Origin: an uncultured Alphaproteobacteria bacterium
GTDB lineage: Bacteria > Pseudomonadota > Alphaproteobacteria > Caulobacterales > Hyphomonadaceae
Direction: 5' to 3'
NCBI GenBank assembly: GCA_903831485.1
Contig: CAIKXW010000354.1
Coordinates: 1-8,429 of the forward strand
Length of the DNA stretch: 8,429 nucleotides
In this document: piece by piece, positions 1 to 6,277 of the stretch
Position numbering within the stretch: position 1 is the stretch's first letter
Layout: each line of letters begins with the position of its first letter
The notes under the pieces: generated by a model
What the model was told of the DNA's origin: nothing
What the model saw: only the letters and a program-made list of their open reading frames with translations
The model's database searches: none
Translations under genes and position numbers: made by a program

Positions 1-313
1 AACGACGCTCGGTATCTCGCGTGACGATGCTGCGCGCTTCCTCAAGGTCTATGAGGAAAAGGGCATCTACGAGAAAGACCCGTTCGTCTCGATCGATCGC
101 GATGGCGTCGGCGAGCTGGTGCGCATGGGCTGCGAGCGCGGACGGGCGGCGCGGCCGCGGATCAAGCTCGGCGTCTGCGGCGAGCATGGCGGCGATCCGG
201 CTTCGGTGTTCTTCTTCGAGGAAATCGGCCTCGATTATGTGTCGGCCTCGCCCTACCGCGTGCCCGTAGCGCGGCTCGCGGCGGCGCATGCGGCTCTGGC
301 AAACAAGCGCTAG
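1..313 (+). CDS. ppdK: Pyruvate, phosphate dikinase, C-terminal end (partial)
   Basis: Only the last 103 codons are present; the gene begins before the window and reads in frame from base 2 to a TAG at 311-313. The product interconverts pyruvate, ATP and phosphate with phosphoenolpyruvate, AMP and pyrophosphate in the cytoplasm. The visible part is the end of the C-terminal TIM-barrel domain that binds pyruvate/PEP. It contains the diagnostic string [10 protein letters not shown], whose Cys is the catalytic acid/base of this family, then [20 protein letters not shown], the usual dikinase terminus. The opening residues [13 protein letters not shown] and [10 protein letters not shown] also fit. 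The related PEP synthase differs around the active-site Cys, so I prefer the dikinase. After the stop, a 5-bp stem (GCGTC/GACGC, 344-358) is the only hairpin before the next gene and has no T run. Confidence 0.95.
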   Translation, partial: TTLGISRDDAARFLKVYEEKGIYEKDPFVSIDRDGVGELVRMGCERGRAARPRIKLGVCGEHGGDPASVFFFEEIGLDYVSASPYRVPVARLAAAHAALANKR

Positions 314-390
314 AGACAAGCGCCACAAAATCTTCATGCTGAGGCGTCGCCGGGACGCGTTATGGGAAACCGTGCCCAGGAGAATGATGC

Positions 391-1839
391 ATGCACCTGT
401 CCCGCCGCAGTCTCATCCGTTCCGCAGCCAGCGTCGCCATCGCAGCGCCTGCTCTGCAGCTGCTCGGCGGGTGCGTGACAGGTGGAGAGGCGCGACCGCT
501 GGTCCGGCAGCGCGTGTCCACGCTGGCGTTGACGCCTGATCCCAAGGGGCTGCTCGATCTCGCGCCAGGGCTTTCCTATACGGTGCTGTCGCGTGCGGGC
601 GACGAGATGGCCGATGGCCTGCTCGAGCCGGGCAATCATGACGGCATGGCGGCGTTCCCGGTCGAAGGCGACCCGTCGCGCTGCATCCTGGTGCGGAATC
701 ACGAGCTTGGAGCGATGTCTCCGGTATCGGCTTTCGGCGCGGACTATGCGCGCGCGTCGCGCATCAGTCGTGACCATGTCTACGATCTCTCGCCGTCGGG
801 CAGGCCATTCGCCGGCGGCACGACAACGGCCGTCGTGAACCTCACATCGATGCGCGTGGAGCGGACGCATCTGTCGCTGGCCGGTACGGCGGTGAACTGT
901 GCTGGCGGGCCGACGCCATGGGGGTCGTGGCTGTCGTGCGAGGAAACGCAGATGGTTGCGGGCCCGGAGGCCAGCAAACGCCACGGCTTTGTCTTTGAAG
1001 TGCCGGCCGCGCTCAGGACGCCCGCTGCGCCTGTGCCGCTGACGGCGATGGGGCGGTTCTCGCATGAGGCCGCCGCAGTCGATCCGGCGACCGGTATTGT
1101 CTACCTCACCGAGGATACGGCTGACTCGCTCTTTTACCGCTTCCTGCCGGCTGCGCGCGGTGAGCTGGCGAAGGGCGGCAGGTTGCAGGCGCTGGCGCTG
1201 GTGGAGCAGGCTGGGGCGGACACGCGCAACTGGTCGGCTGACCAGGGCGGCGATGTCGCGCTGCGCATCGCCCCCGACCGCGACTATGCCGTCCGCTGGA
1301 TCGACATGGCGGACGTCGAGGCGCCGGATGGAGACCTGCGCTTGCGGGGAAGGAAAGCGGGCGCTGCGATCTTTGCGCGTGGCGAGGGGCTCGCCTTCGC
1401 GCTGGAGCCGCAGGGCGCTGCGATCTACTTCGCCTGCACCTCCGGCGGCCCCGCACAGATGGGTCAGATCTTCCGCTACATCCCGAGCAGGCATGAAGGG
1501 ACGTCGCGCGAGAACGAGGCGCCTGCGAGTCTCGTGCTGTTTGCCGAGAGCGGAGGACAGTCTGATTTCGAGAAGTGCGACAACATTGTCGCCAGCCCGC
1601 GCGGCGACCTTATCGTCTGCGAAGACGGAGGCGGCGACAACTATGTGCGCGCAATCACGCCGGATGGCGTGATCTACACGCTGGCCAGAAACGCTGACGC
1701 CGGAAAATCGGAGTTCTGCGGCGCGTGCTTCTCGCCGGACGGTCGAACCCTCTTTGTGAACATGCAGCGTCCCGGCATCACGCTGGCCATCACGGGCGCA
1801 TGGGACAGCGTGCGGACGCAGGCGCGCAGCCTCGCCTAG
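391..1839 (+). CDS. PhoX-like (DUF839) exported phosphatase-family protein
   Basis: The 482-residue protein belongs to the PhoX/DUF839 family of metal-dependent beta-propeller phosphatases. Family signatures in order are: NCAGG followed by TPWGSWLSCEE (169-185), where the Cys of NCAGG matches the iron-ligand Cys of PhoX; GRFSHEAAAVDP (221-232) and YLTEDTADSLFYRF (238-251), with acidic residues typical of the metal site; FARGEGLA (328-335); CDNIVASPRGDLIVCEDGGG (396-415); and FSPDGRTLFVN (447-457). The N-terminus has a twin-arginine-like SRRSLIR (4-10), a hydrophobic stretch, and a possible lipobox LGGC ending at Cys28, so it may be a Tat-exported lipoprotein. AGGAG at 378-382 lies 8 bases before the ATG, and the two nearby ATGs (384, 387) are out of frame. 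It is shorter than biochemically studied PhoX enzymes. Phosphatase activity is therefore family-level inference, and no Pho box was seen upstream. Confidence 0.85.
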   Translation: MHLSRRSLIRSAASVAIAAPALQLLGGCVTGGEARPLVRQRVSTLALTPDPKGLLDLAPGLSYTVLSRAGDEMADGLLEPGNHDGMAAFPVEGDPSRCILVRNHELGAMSPVSAFGADYARASRISRDHVYDLSPSGRPFAGGTTTAVVNLTSMRVERTHLSLAGTAVNCAGGPTPWGSWLSCEETQMVAGPEASKRHGFVFEVPAALRTPAAPVPLTAMGRFSHEAAAVDPATGIVYLTEDTADSLFYRFLPAARGELAKGGRLQALALVEQAGADTRNWSADQGGDVALRIAPDRDYAVRWIDMADVEAPDGDLRLRGRKAGAAIFARGEGLAFALEPQGAAIYFACTSGGPAQMGQIFRYIPSRHEGTSRENEAPASLVLFAESGGQSDFEKCDNIVASPRGDLIVCEDGGGDNYVRAITPDGVIYTLARNADAGKSEFCGACFSPDGRTLFVNMQRPGITLAITGAWDSVRTQARSLA

Positions 1840-1861
1840 TGGATGGGTCATTGAGCTCTTT

Positions 1862-1875
1862 CCCGCCCTGGCGGG
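1862..1875 (+). terminator. Possible terminator hairpin after the PhoX-like gene
   Basis: CCCGC and GCGGG form a perfect 5-bp stem around the loop CCTG, 22 bases after the stop codon of the PhoX-like gene. The position suits a transcription terminator. There is no T run after the stem on either strand, so intrinsic termination would be weak. The call rests on the hairpin and its place only. Confidence 0.3.
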
Positions 1876-1907
1876 TCCGAAGCCGCCCCAGATCGACATA
1901 TCCACAA

Positions 1908-1966
1908 GAGTCGGTTTCCGTAGCGTCCGCGTGTTAATCTGAGTCAAAACAGCGTTAACGGGAATC
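1908..1966. promoter_or_regulatory. Cluster of three GANTC (CcrM-type) sites
   Basis: GANTC occurs three times in 59 bases: GAGTC at 1908-1912, GAGTC at 1941-1945 and GAATC at 1962-1966. In many alphaproteobacteria GANTC is methylated by the cell-cycle methylase CcrM, and the regulator GcrA acts at promoters carrying methylated sites. The cluster is in the gene-free stretch upstream of the cell wall hydrolase gene. A GTTAAC palindrome (1954-1959) lies inside it, and a weak promoter-like pair follows (TTGCCC 1977-1982, 16 bases, TACTTA 1999-2004). The sites are visible in the sequence; the regulatory role is inferred. Confidence 0.35.
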
Positions 1967-1969
1967 CGG

Positions 1970-1992
1970 GGCGGTGTTGCCCAAACACCGCC
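1970..1992 (+). repeat. Perfect 9-bp inverted repeat (hairpin)
   Basis: GGCGGTGTT (1970-1978) and AACACCGCC (1984-1992) are exact reverse complements around the 5-base loop GCCCA. This is the strongest simple hairpin in the 1840-2288 stretch. It could be a late terminator for the PhoX-like gene, although there is no T run and it is about 130 bases downstream. It could instead be an operator or RNA hairpin ahead of the hydrolase gene. The inverted repeat is certain and its function is not known. Confidence 0.6.
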
Positions 1993-2143
1993 GAGCCCTA
2001 CTTAGACTTTCGGCCTAGTCGAACAGGCTTGAAAGAAGAGGCAATTCGTAAACGGAGATGGTTAACCGCTCGCCCCGCAGTTGTGCGGCGGCTGGCGGAT
2101 TTCGCGTGGCGCATACCTTGCCATGCCTGGGTGGTCTGAACGG

Positions 2144-2276
2144 CGGGGTTGCCCCGTATCAAAGGCCCGGATAGGGCGGCTGGGTCGCAAAGCTACAGAA
2201 ACGAATACGCGACGGGTGTTGGTTGGAGTGTCGATTTTGGACGCGCGCGGGCGTCCGGACCGGATTGTCGGTTAAC
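2144..2276 (+). promoter_or_regulatory. Structured leader of the hydrolase gene with a GEMM-like motif
   Basis: The bases before the hydrolase gene carry several compact stems: CGGGG/CCCCG (2144-2148 with 2152-2156), CCCGG/CTGGG (2166-2170 with 2180-2184, one G-U pair), GTCGC/GCGAC (2184-2188 with 2209-2213) and GGACGC/GCGTCC (2239-2244 with 2251-2256). Right after the second stem comes CGCAAAGCTACAG (2186-2198). This resembles the GACGCAAAGC segment of class I cyclic-di-GMP aptamers, which also follows the 3' arm of a stem. AAAGGC precedes that stem, as in many such aptamers, but the expected GGCAAACC is not intact and no clear 3' partner segment (GGTTGCC-like) was found. A divergent or decayed riboswitch, or an unrelated structured 5' UTR, are both possible. 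Confidence 0.25.
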
Positions 2277-2288
2277 GAAGGTAAAGGG

Positions 2289-3386
2289 ATGGCTGGGGTG
2301 TTAAAGCTCCCGAAAGCTCTCGGGCCTATGCTTGCTCATCTGAAGGCGGCGATCACAGCCGTCTCAAGGTGGTGGGTTAGCATGTCGGTTGCCGACAAAC
2401 GCCAGACGCGTCAGCGCACCCTCACGGTTGGCGCCTGCGCCGCCGCGTTCGCGCTCGGCGGTCCGCTCGTTGCCCAGCGCTTCGACGTCCAGAAGTCCCA
2501 GGAACTCTATCTGAATGAAGCAGCCGTCCTCGCGGAGTCGATCGCGGCTGACACGTTTGGACCGACGTTGCGCCCCGGCATGTTCAACAACAAGGCGGAC
2601 GCATCCGCCCTGATGATCCCGGCTTCCTACGGCGCCGAACCCACGGGCTTGATCGATGACACGGGCGAGACAGCTGACGCCGACCTGATCGGCGGAATGA
2701 CCCTCCGCGCGCGGGACAACCTGGCGCTGGAAGGCCTGCTGTCATTCACGCTCGATGATCTTGGCTCGTTCACCGGCGCTGATCGCCAGCTCGATTGCCT
2801 CTCGCGCGCTGTCTACTACGAGGCGCGCTCGGAAGACACGGCGGGGCAGCTCGCGGTGGCCGAAGTTGTCATGAACCGCGTGCGTGACCCGCGTTTCCCG
2901 AAATCGATCTGCGAAGTGGTCTATCAGGGCCAGTATCGCGATACGGGCTGCCAGTTCACCTTCACCTGCGATGGATCGGTGCGCACCAAGCCGTCGGGCG
3001 TTTCGTGGGATCGCGCGAAGAGCGTCGCGCTGCATGTCATGCTGGGGCTGAACAAGCCGGTCACCAACAAGGCGACCCACTATCACACCGACTATGTGAA
3101 CCCATACTGGGCCCCCGGCCTGGTCGAGACGGCCACAATTGGCACGCACATCTTCTACCGGTTCCCGAAGACGTCGACGGAATGGCGCAATGCCCGCATT
3201 GCGCTGGACGCAAGCCGCCATGGCGAGAGCTCGATCATCGTGCTCGACGAGGACGCGACGATCGAGGCCGGGCTGGACGATGTGTCATCGGACGCGATGC
3301 AGTCGCTGATCACGATTTCGGCTGAGCCGGATCATGTGGCGCTCGTTCCCGTCGCGGCTGACGACACCGACCGGCAGCCTCTCTAG
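2289..3386 (+). CDS. SleB-type cell wall hydrolase, membrane-anchored
   Basis: The 365-residue protein has a basic N-terminal region (1-43), one hydrophobic segment TLTVGACAAAFALGGPLVA (44-62) acting as anchor or uncleaved signal, a linker of about 105 residues, and a SleB/Hydrolase_2 domain (about 168-292). That domain family cleaves peptidoglycan, and here it would face the periplasm. Domain marks are LDCLSRAVYYEARSE (168-182, with the likely catalytic Glu178), AVAEVVMNRV (189-198), CQFTFTCDG (221-229), ATHYHTDYVNPYWAP (262-276) and IGTHIFYRF (284-292). About 70 further residues form an acidic tail with no recognised domain. I chose the ATG at 2289 because GAAGG (2277-2281) stands 7 bases before it. 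An in-frame TTG at 2223 would add 22 residues but reads through leader hairpins. The stop TAG overlaps the nadC stop by CTAG (3383-3386). Confidence 0.88.
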   Translation: MAGVLKLPKALGPMLAHLKAAITAVSRWWVSMSVADKRQTRQRTLTVGACAAAFALGGPLVAQRFDVQKSQELYLNEAAVLAESIAADTFGPTLRPGMFNNKADASALMIPASYGAEPTGLIDDTGETADADLIGGMTLRARDNLALEGLLSFTLDDLGSFTGADRQLDCLSRAVYYEARSEDTAGQLAVAEVVMNRVRDPRFPKSICEVVYQGQYRDTGCQFTFTCDGSVRTKPSGVSWDRAKSVALHVMLGLNKPVTNKATHYHTDYVNPYWAPGLVETATIGTHIFYRFPKTSTEWRNARIALDASRHGESSIIVLDEDATIEAGLDDVSSDAMQSLITISAEPDHVALVPVAADDTDRQPL

Positions 3387-4246
3387 CTCTCGTAGTCCAG
3401 ACCGACATCAAGGTTCACGGCAGAGTGCGTCAGCGCGCCTGCGGAGATGAAGTCGACGCCTGTCGCGGCGATGGCCTTCACTGTGTCGAGCCGTACGCCG
3501 CCCGAAGCTTCGGTCTTGGCGCGGCCGGCGATGAGCGCGACAGCCTCCCTCAGCAGGTCAGTGGCCATGTTGTCGAGCAGGATGGCGTCCGGCTTGAAGG
3601 GCAGGGCCTCGTGGATCTGGTCGAGGCGATCGACCTCGATCTCGATGGCGCGCAGATGGCCGACGGCTGCGCGCGCGCGCTTGAGCGCTGGGCCGACGCC
3701 GCCTGCTGCTGCGATGTGATTGTCCTTGATCAGGATGGCGTCGTCCAGGCCGAGGCGATGATTGACGCCGCCGCCAAGACGAACCGCGCGTTTCTCGAGC
3801 GCGCGGAAGCCCGGCGTCGTCTTGCGCGTGCAGGTGATCTTCGCACTCGTGCCAACCGCTTCTGCGACGAATTTCGATGTCAGGGTGGCGACGCCCGAGA
3901 GCGGGCCGATGAAGTTGAGCATGACGCGCTCGGCCATCAGGATCGACCGCGCGGAGCCTTCGATGCGGATGAGGTCGGCGCCCTTGGCGAACGCGACCCC
4001 TTCTTCGGTGAGCGGCGTCCACGTCGCGGAAGGATCCACAAGGCGCAGGGCGAGCCGTGCGGCATCGTAGCCGGCGGCGACGCCGGGTTCGCGTGCGTCG
4101 ATGACGGCGCGCATGCGGATGTCGGCGGGGATGACCGCATCAGTGGTTATATCGCCGCCGCGGCCGAAGTCTTCGGCGAGGGCGAGGCGGACCAGCGGTT
4201 CGATCACCACGTCGGGCAGGTACGGGATGGGCAGTCTGTCGCTCAC
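3383..4246 (-). CDS. nadC: Quinolinate phosphoribosyltransferase (decarboxylating)
   Basis: NadC turns quinolinate and PRPP into nicotinate mononucleotide, CO2 and pyrophosphate, the last step specific to de novo NAD synthesis, in the cytoplasm. The 287-residue length is normal. Signatures in order are LAEDFGRGGDITTDAVIP (23-40), AERVMLNFIGPLSGVAT (105-121), TRKTTPGFRALEKRAVRLGG (140-159) with substrate-binding Arg and Lys residues, LIKDNH (172-177), EIEVD (202-206), ILLDNM (222-227), EASGG (246-250) and ISAGALTHS (267-275). The start is a GTG at 4246-4244 sharing GTGA with the nadB stop. GGAG (4257-4254) lies 7 bases before it, inside nadB, and points to translational coupling. The frame stays open far upstream (to 4891), but that part is a shadow of nadB. 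The gene closes the operon and meets the hydrolase gene tail to tail. Confidence 0.96.
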   Translation of the reverse strand: MSDRLPIPYLPDVVIEPLVRLALAEDFGRGGDITTDAVIPADIRMRAVIDAREPGVAAGYDAARLALRLVDPSATWTPLTEEGVAFAKGADLIRIEGSARSILMAERVMLNFIGPLSGVATLTSKFVAEAVGTSAKITCTRKTTPGFRALEKRAVRLGGGVNHRLGLDDAILIKDNHIAAAGGVGPALKRARAAVGHLRAIEIEVDRLDQIHEALPFKPDAILLDNMATDLLREAVALIAGRAKTEASGGVRLDTVKAIAATGVDFISAGALTHSAVNLDVGLDYES

Positions 4247-5775
4247 GTGGCGTCTCCGTCCGCGGTTGCGGCGTGGTGGATCAGGGGCAGGCCGTCTTCG
4301 CCGCGACGGATGAAGGTGCGGTGAGGCGCGGCGGTTTCGGGGAAGTCGCTGCGGTAGTGGCCGCCGCGGCTCTCCTGTCGCGCCAGAGCGCCGGCTGTGA
4401 TGAGGCGGGCGGCGACGATTGCACGGGCGGGGCCGACATTCGCATGCGCGGCTGTCAGCCAGTCGAGCGTTGCGCCGAGACCCGCGGCGTCGCGCACGAC
4501 GCCCACCTGGCCATGCATGCGCTTGCGCAATTCGACGAGGGAGAGTTCGTTCAGTTCCGGCGGCGCGCTGGCGCCAGCTGTCCCGGGTTCGGCCAGCGTT
4601 GCGCCTTTCAGGCGTCGCGCGGCGCGCTCTGCGAACACCACGGCTTCGAGCAGCGAGTTGGAGGCGAGGCGGTTGGCTCCATGCGCGCCGGTCGCCGCTG
4701 ACTCGCCACAGGCAGAGAGACCTTCGAGCGATGTGCGCGCCCAAAGATCCGTGACGACGCCGCCCATGTGGTAATGCATCGCGGGCGCGACGGGGATCGG
4801 CATGGTGCGCGGGTCGATGTTGGCCGACTGGCAGGTGGCGAACACGGTGGGGAAGTGATCCGGGAAGTGCGCGCCGACTGCGGTGCGGCAATCGAGGAAT
4901 GCACCGCGCCCTGCCTGCCGTTCGGAATGAATTGCGCGCGCCACTTCATCGCGCGGGGCAAGATCACCGAGCGGGTGGTAGCTTGTCATGAACGCGCGGC
5001 CATCGCGATCAATCAGGGTCGCGCCATCGCCGCGCAGCGCTTCGGTCGCGAGCGGGGCGGGATCACGGCCAATGTCGATTGCGGTTGGGTGGAACTGGAC
5101 GAATTCCGGATCGGCGATGAGCGCGCCTGCCGTGTAGGCCATGGCGACAGCGTCGCCCTGTGACGAGCGCGGATTGGTGGTGATGGCGAAGAGGCCGCCG
5201 GACCCGCCTGCGCACAAGACGGTTTCACGTGCGCGTAGTTCGACGCGCGCTCCATCTGGATCCTGCGCCAGCACGCCGGCGATGCGGCCATTGCCATCCT
5301 GCAGCAGCGCAAGCGCCTTCACGCGTTCGATCACCTCGATATGGGCGGAGGCGGAGACGGCATAGCTGAGCGCCTCCATGATCGCCTTGCCGGCAAGGTC
5401 TCCGGATACGCGCGCGACACGGGCGCGCGAATGAGCAGCTTCCAGCGACAGGGCGAGATCGCCCTCGGCTGTGCGATCGAACGGCACGCCGAGTTCGAGC
5501 AGGTCGCGGACGCGGTGCGGTCCGTCCTCAGAGATCAGGCGGGCGACGACCGGGTCGACAATGCCGGCGCCTGCGGCGACGGTATCGAAGGCATGCAGTG
5601 ATGGCTCGTCTTCTGGCGACAGCGCCGCCGCGAGGCCGCCCTGCGCCCATGCGGAGGCAGCGGCCTGCCCGAGCGGGGCCAGCGCGATGACGGTGCAGCG
5701 CCGCGGCGCCAGCTTGAGCGCGAGGAACAGGCCGGCGAGCCCGGCGCCGACAATGAGGATGTCGCGGTTCGCCAC
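4243..5775 (-). CDS. nadB: L-aspartate oxidase
   Basis: NadB is a cytoplasmic FAD enzyme that oxidises L-aspartate to iminoaspartate, which NadA uses at once. The 510 residues start with the Rossmann motif DILIVGAGLAGL (5-16). Next come AAASAWAQGGLAAAL (38-52), EFVQFHPTAI (224-233), EALRGDGATLI (245-255), PRDEVARAIHSE (274-285), PAMHYHMGGVVTD (331-343), GANRLASNSLLEA (366-378) and ESRGGHYRSDFP (468-479). These are standard in NadB and in related succinate dehydrogenase flavoproteins; the operon setting decides for NadB. The start is GTG (5775-5773) because the codon two before it is TAG, the stop of the upstream small gene, and the Rossmann strand begins at residue 5. No strong ribosome site is visible, so translation probably couples to the gene before it. 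The stop overlaps the nadC start by GTGA. Confidence 0.96.
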   Translation of the reverse strand: MANRDILIVGAGLAGLFLALKLAPRRCTVIALAPLGQAAASAWAQGGLAAALSPEDEPSLHAFDTVAAGAGIVDPVVARLISEDGPHRVRDLLELGVPFDRTAEGDLALSLEAAHSRARVARVSGDLAGKAIMEALSYAVSASAHIEVIERVKALALLQDGNGRIAGVLAQDPDGARVELRARETVLCAGGSGGLFAITTNPRSSQGDAVAMAYTAGALIADPEFVQFHPTAIDIGRDPAPLATEALRGDGATLIDRDGRAFMTSYHPLGDLAPRDEVARAIHSERQAGRGAFLDCRTAVGAHFPDHFPTVFATCQSANIDPRTMPIPVAPAMHYHMGGVVTDLWARTSLEGLSACGESAATGAHGANRLASNSLLEAVVFAERAARRLKGATLAEPGTAGASAPPELNELSLVELRKRMHGQVGVVRDAAGLGATLDWLTAAHANVGPARAIVAARLITAGALARQESRGGHYRSDFPETAAPHRTFIRRGEDGLPLIHHAATADGDAT

Positions 5776-5778
5776 TGC

Positions 5779-6258
5779 CTAGCCGATCAGGTCGTGATGC
5801 CTGCGGAAGACCACTTCGGCCTGGCCGTAGGAATGGAACAGACCGCGCATTTCGTCGCCGCGCGTGTTGATCTTCACCTTGAAATGGTCGGGGGCGTAGT
5901 TGGCGCGCATGTAGCCGAGCAGGTCAGCAGGATCTGACTTGGTGATCTTCTCGATCTTGCTGGTGACGACGATGTCCTGGCCAGCCTGCTTGGCGGTGCA
6001 TGTCTGTGTCGTCTGAACGGACTTCATGAAGCCCGTCTCGCATGACCAGTCCGTGGTGAAACGACAGATCAGTGTCTTGTCGGGCTTGCGCGTGACAGAC
6101 ATCTGGCCTGACAGGACGCAGTTGTTTCCCATCTTCCCCGTGATGAACGACCATTCTCCGACCGGCGAGGCAGGCGTCGGATCAGCCGATGCCGATTGCA
6201 GGACGAGACAGGCGAGGGCGAGGCTGGCGATCAGCCGCCGCGATGATCTGTGTTTCAT
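5779..6258 (-). CDS. Secreted four-cysteine protein of unknown function (second paralogue)
   Basis: I do not recognise this family. The 159-residue protein has a signal peptide (basic start MKHRSSRR, hydrophobic 9-23, likely cleavage after ASA at residue 25), so the mature part should be periplasmic or secreted. The mature part has Cys47, Cys65, Cys73 and Cys87, which could form two disulfides. It shares with the gene just upstream a V(x)G(D/E)WxF start, CxxSG, CTA, a K-I pair, a MxG near the end and a terminal LIG. The two are clearly tandem paralogues, though strongly diverged. It begins 19 bases after that gene, with AGGG 10 bases before the ATG. It ends 3 bases before the nadB start, in the same frame as nadB. 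Co-transcription with NAD genes is clear from spacing; a direct role in NAD metabolism is not shown. A small beta-barrel or inhibitor-like fold is only a guess. Confidence 0.85.
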   Translation of the reverse strand: MKHRSSRRLIASLALACLVLQSASADPTPASPVGEWSFITGKMGNNCVLSGQMSVTRKPDKTLICRFTTDWSCETGFMKSVQTTQTCTAKQAGQDIVVTSKIEKITKSDPADLLGYMRANYAPDHFKVKINTRGDEMRGLFHSYGQAEVVFRRHHDLIG

Positions 6259-6277
6259 CCAATGCCCGCCCTGGTTC

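Noticed and set aside
334..1947. A 537-codon open frame on the - strand opposite the PhoX-like gene
   Set aside because: It is fully antisense to a gene with clear family motifs. Its translation is Arg-rich with no recognisable domain, as expected for a shadow frame in GC-rich DNA.
2081..2275. 64-codon open frame from TTG 2081 in the hydrolase leader
   Set aside because: It has no ribosome site, no recognisable sequence, and it overlaps the structured leader. A small peptide cannot be fully excluded.
2223..2288. N-terminal extension of the hydrolase to a TTG at 2223
   Set aside because: It has no ribosome site and its bases form leader hairpins. The ATG at 2289 has GAAGG at ideal spacing.
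4247..4891. Extension of nadC to a 502-residue protein
   Set aside because: The extra part is Arg/Pro-rich and is a shadow of nadB. NadC homology begins at the GTG at 4246.
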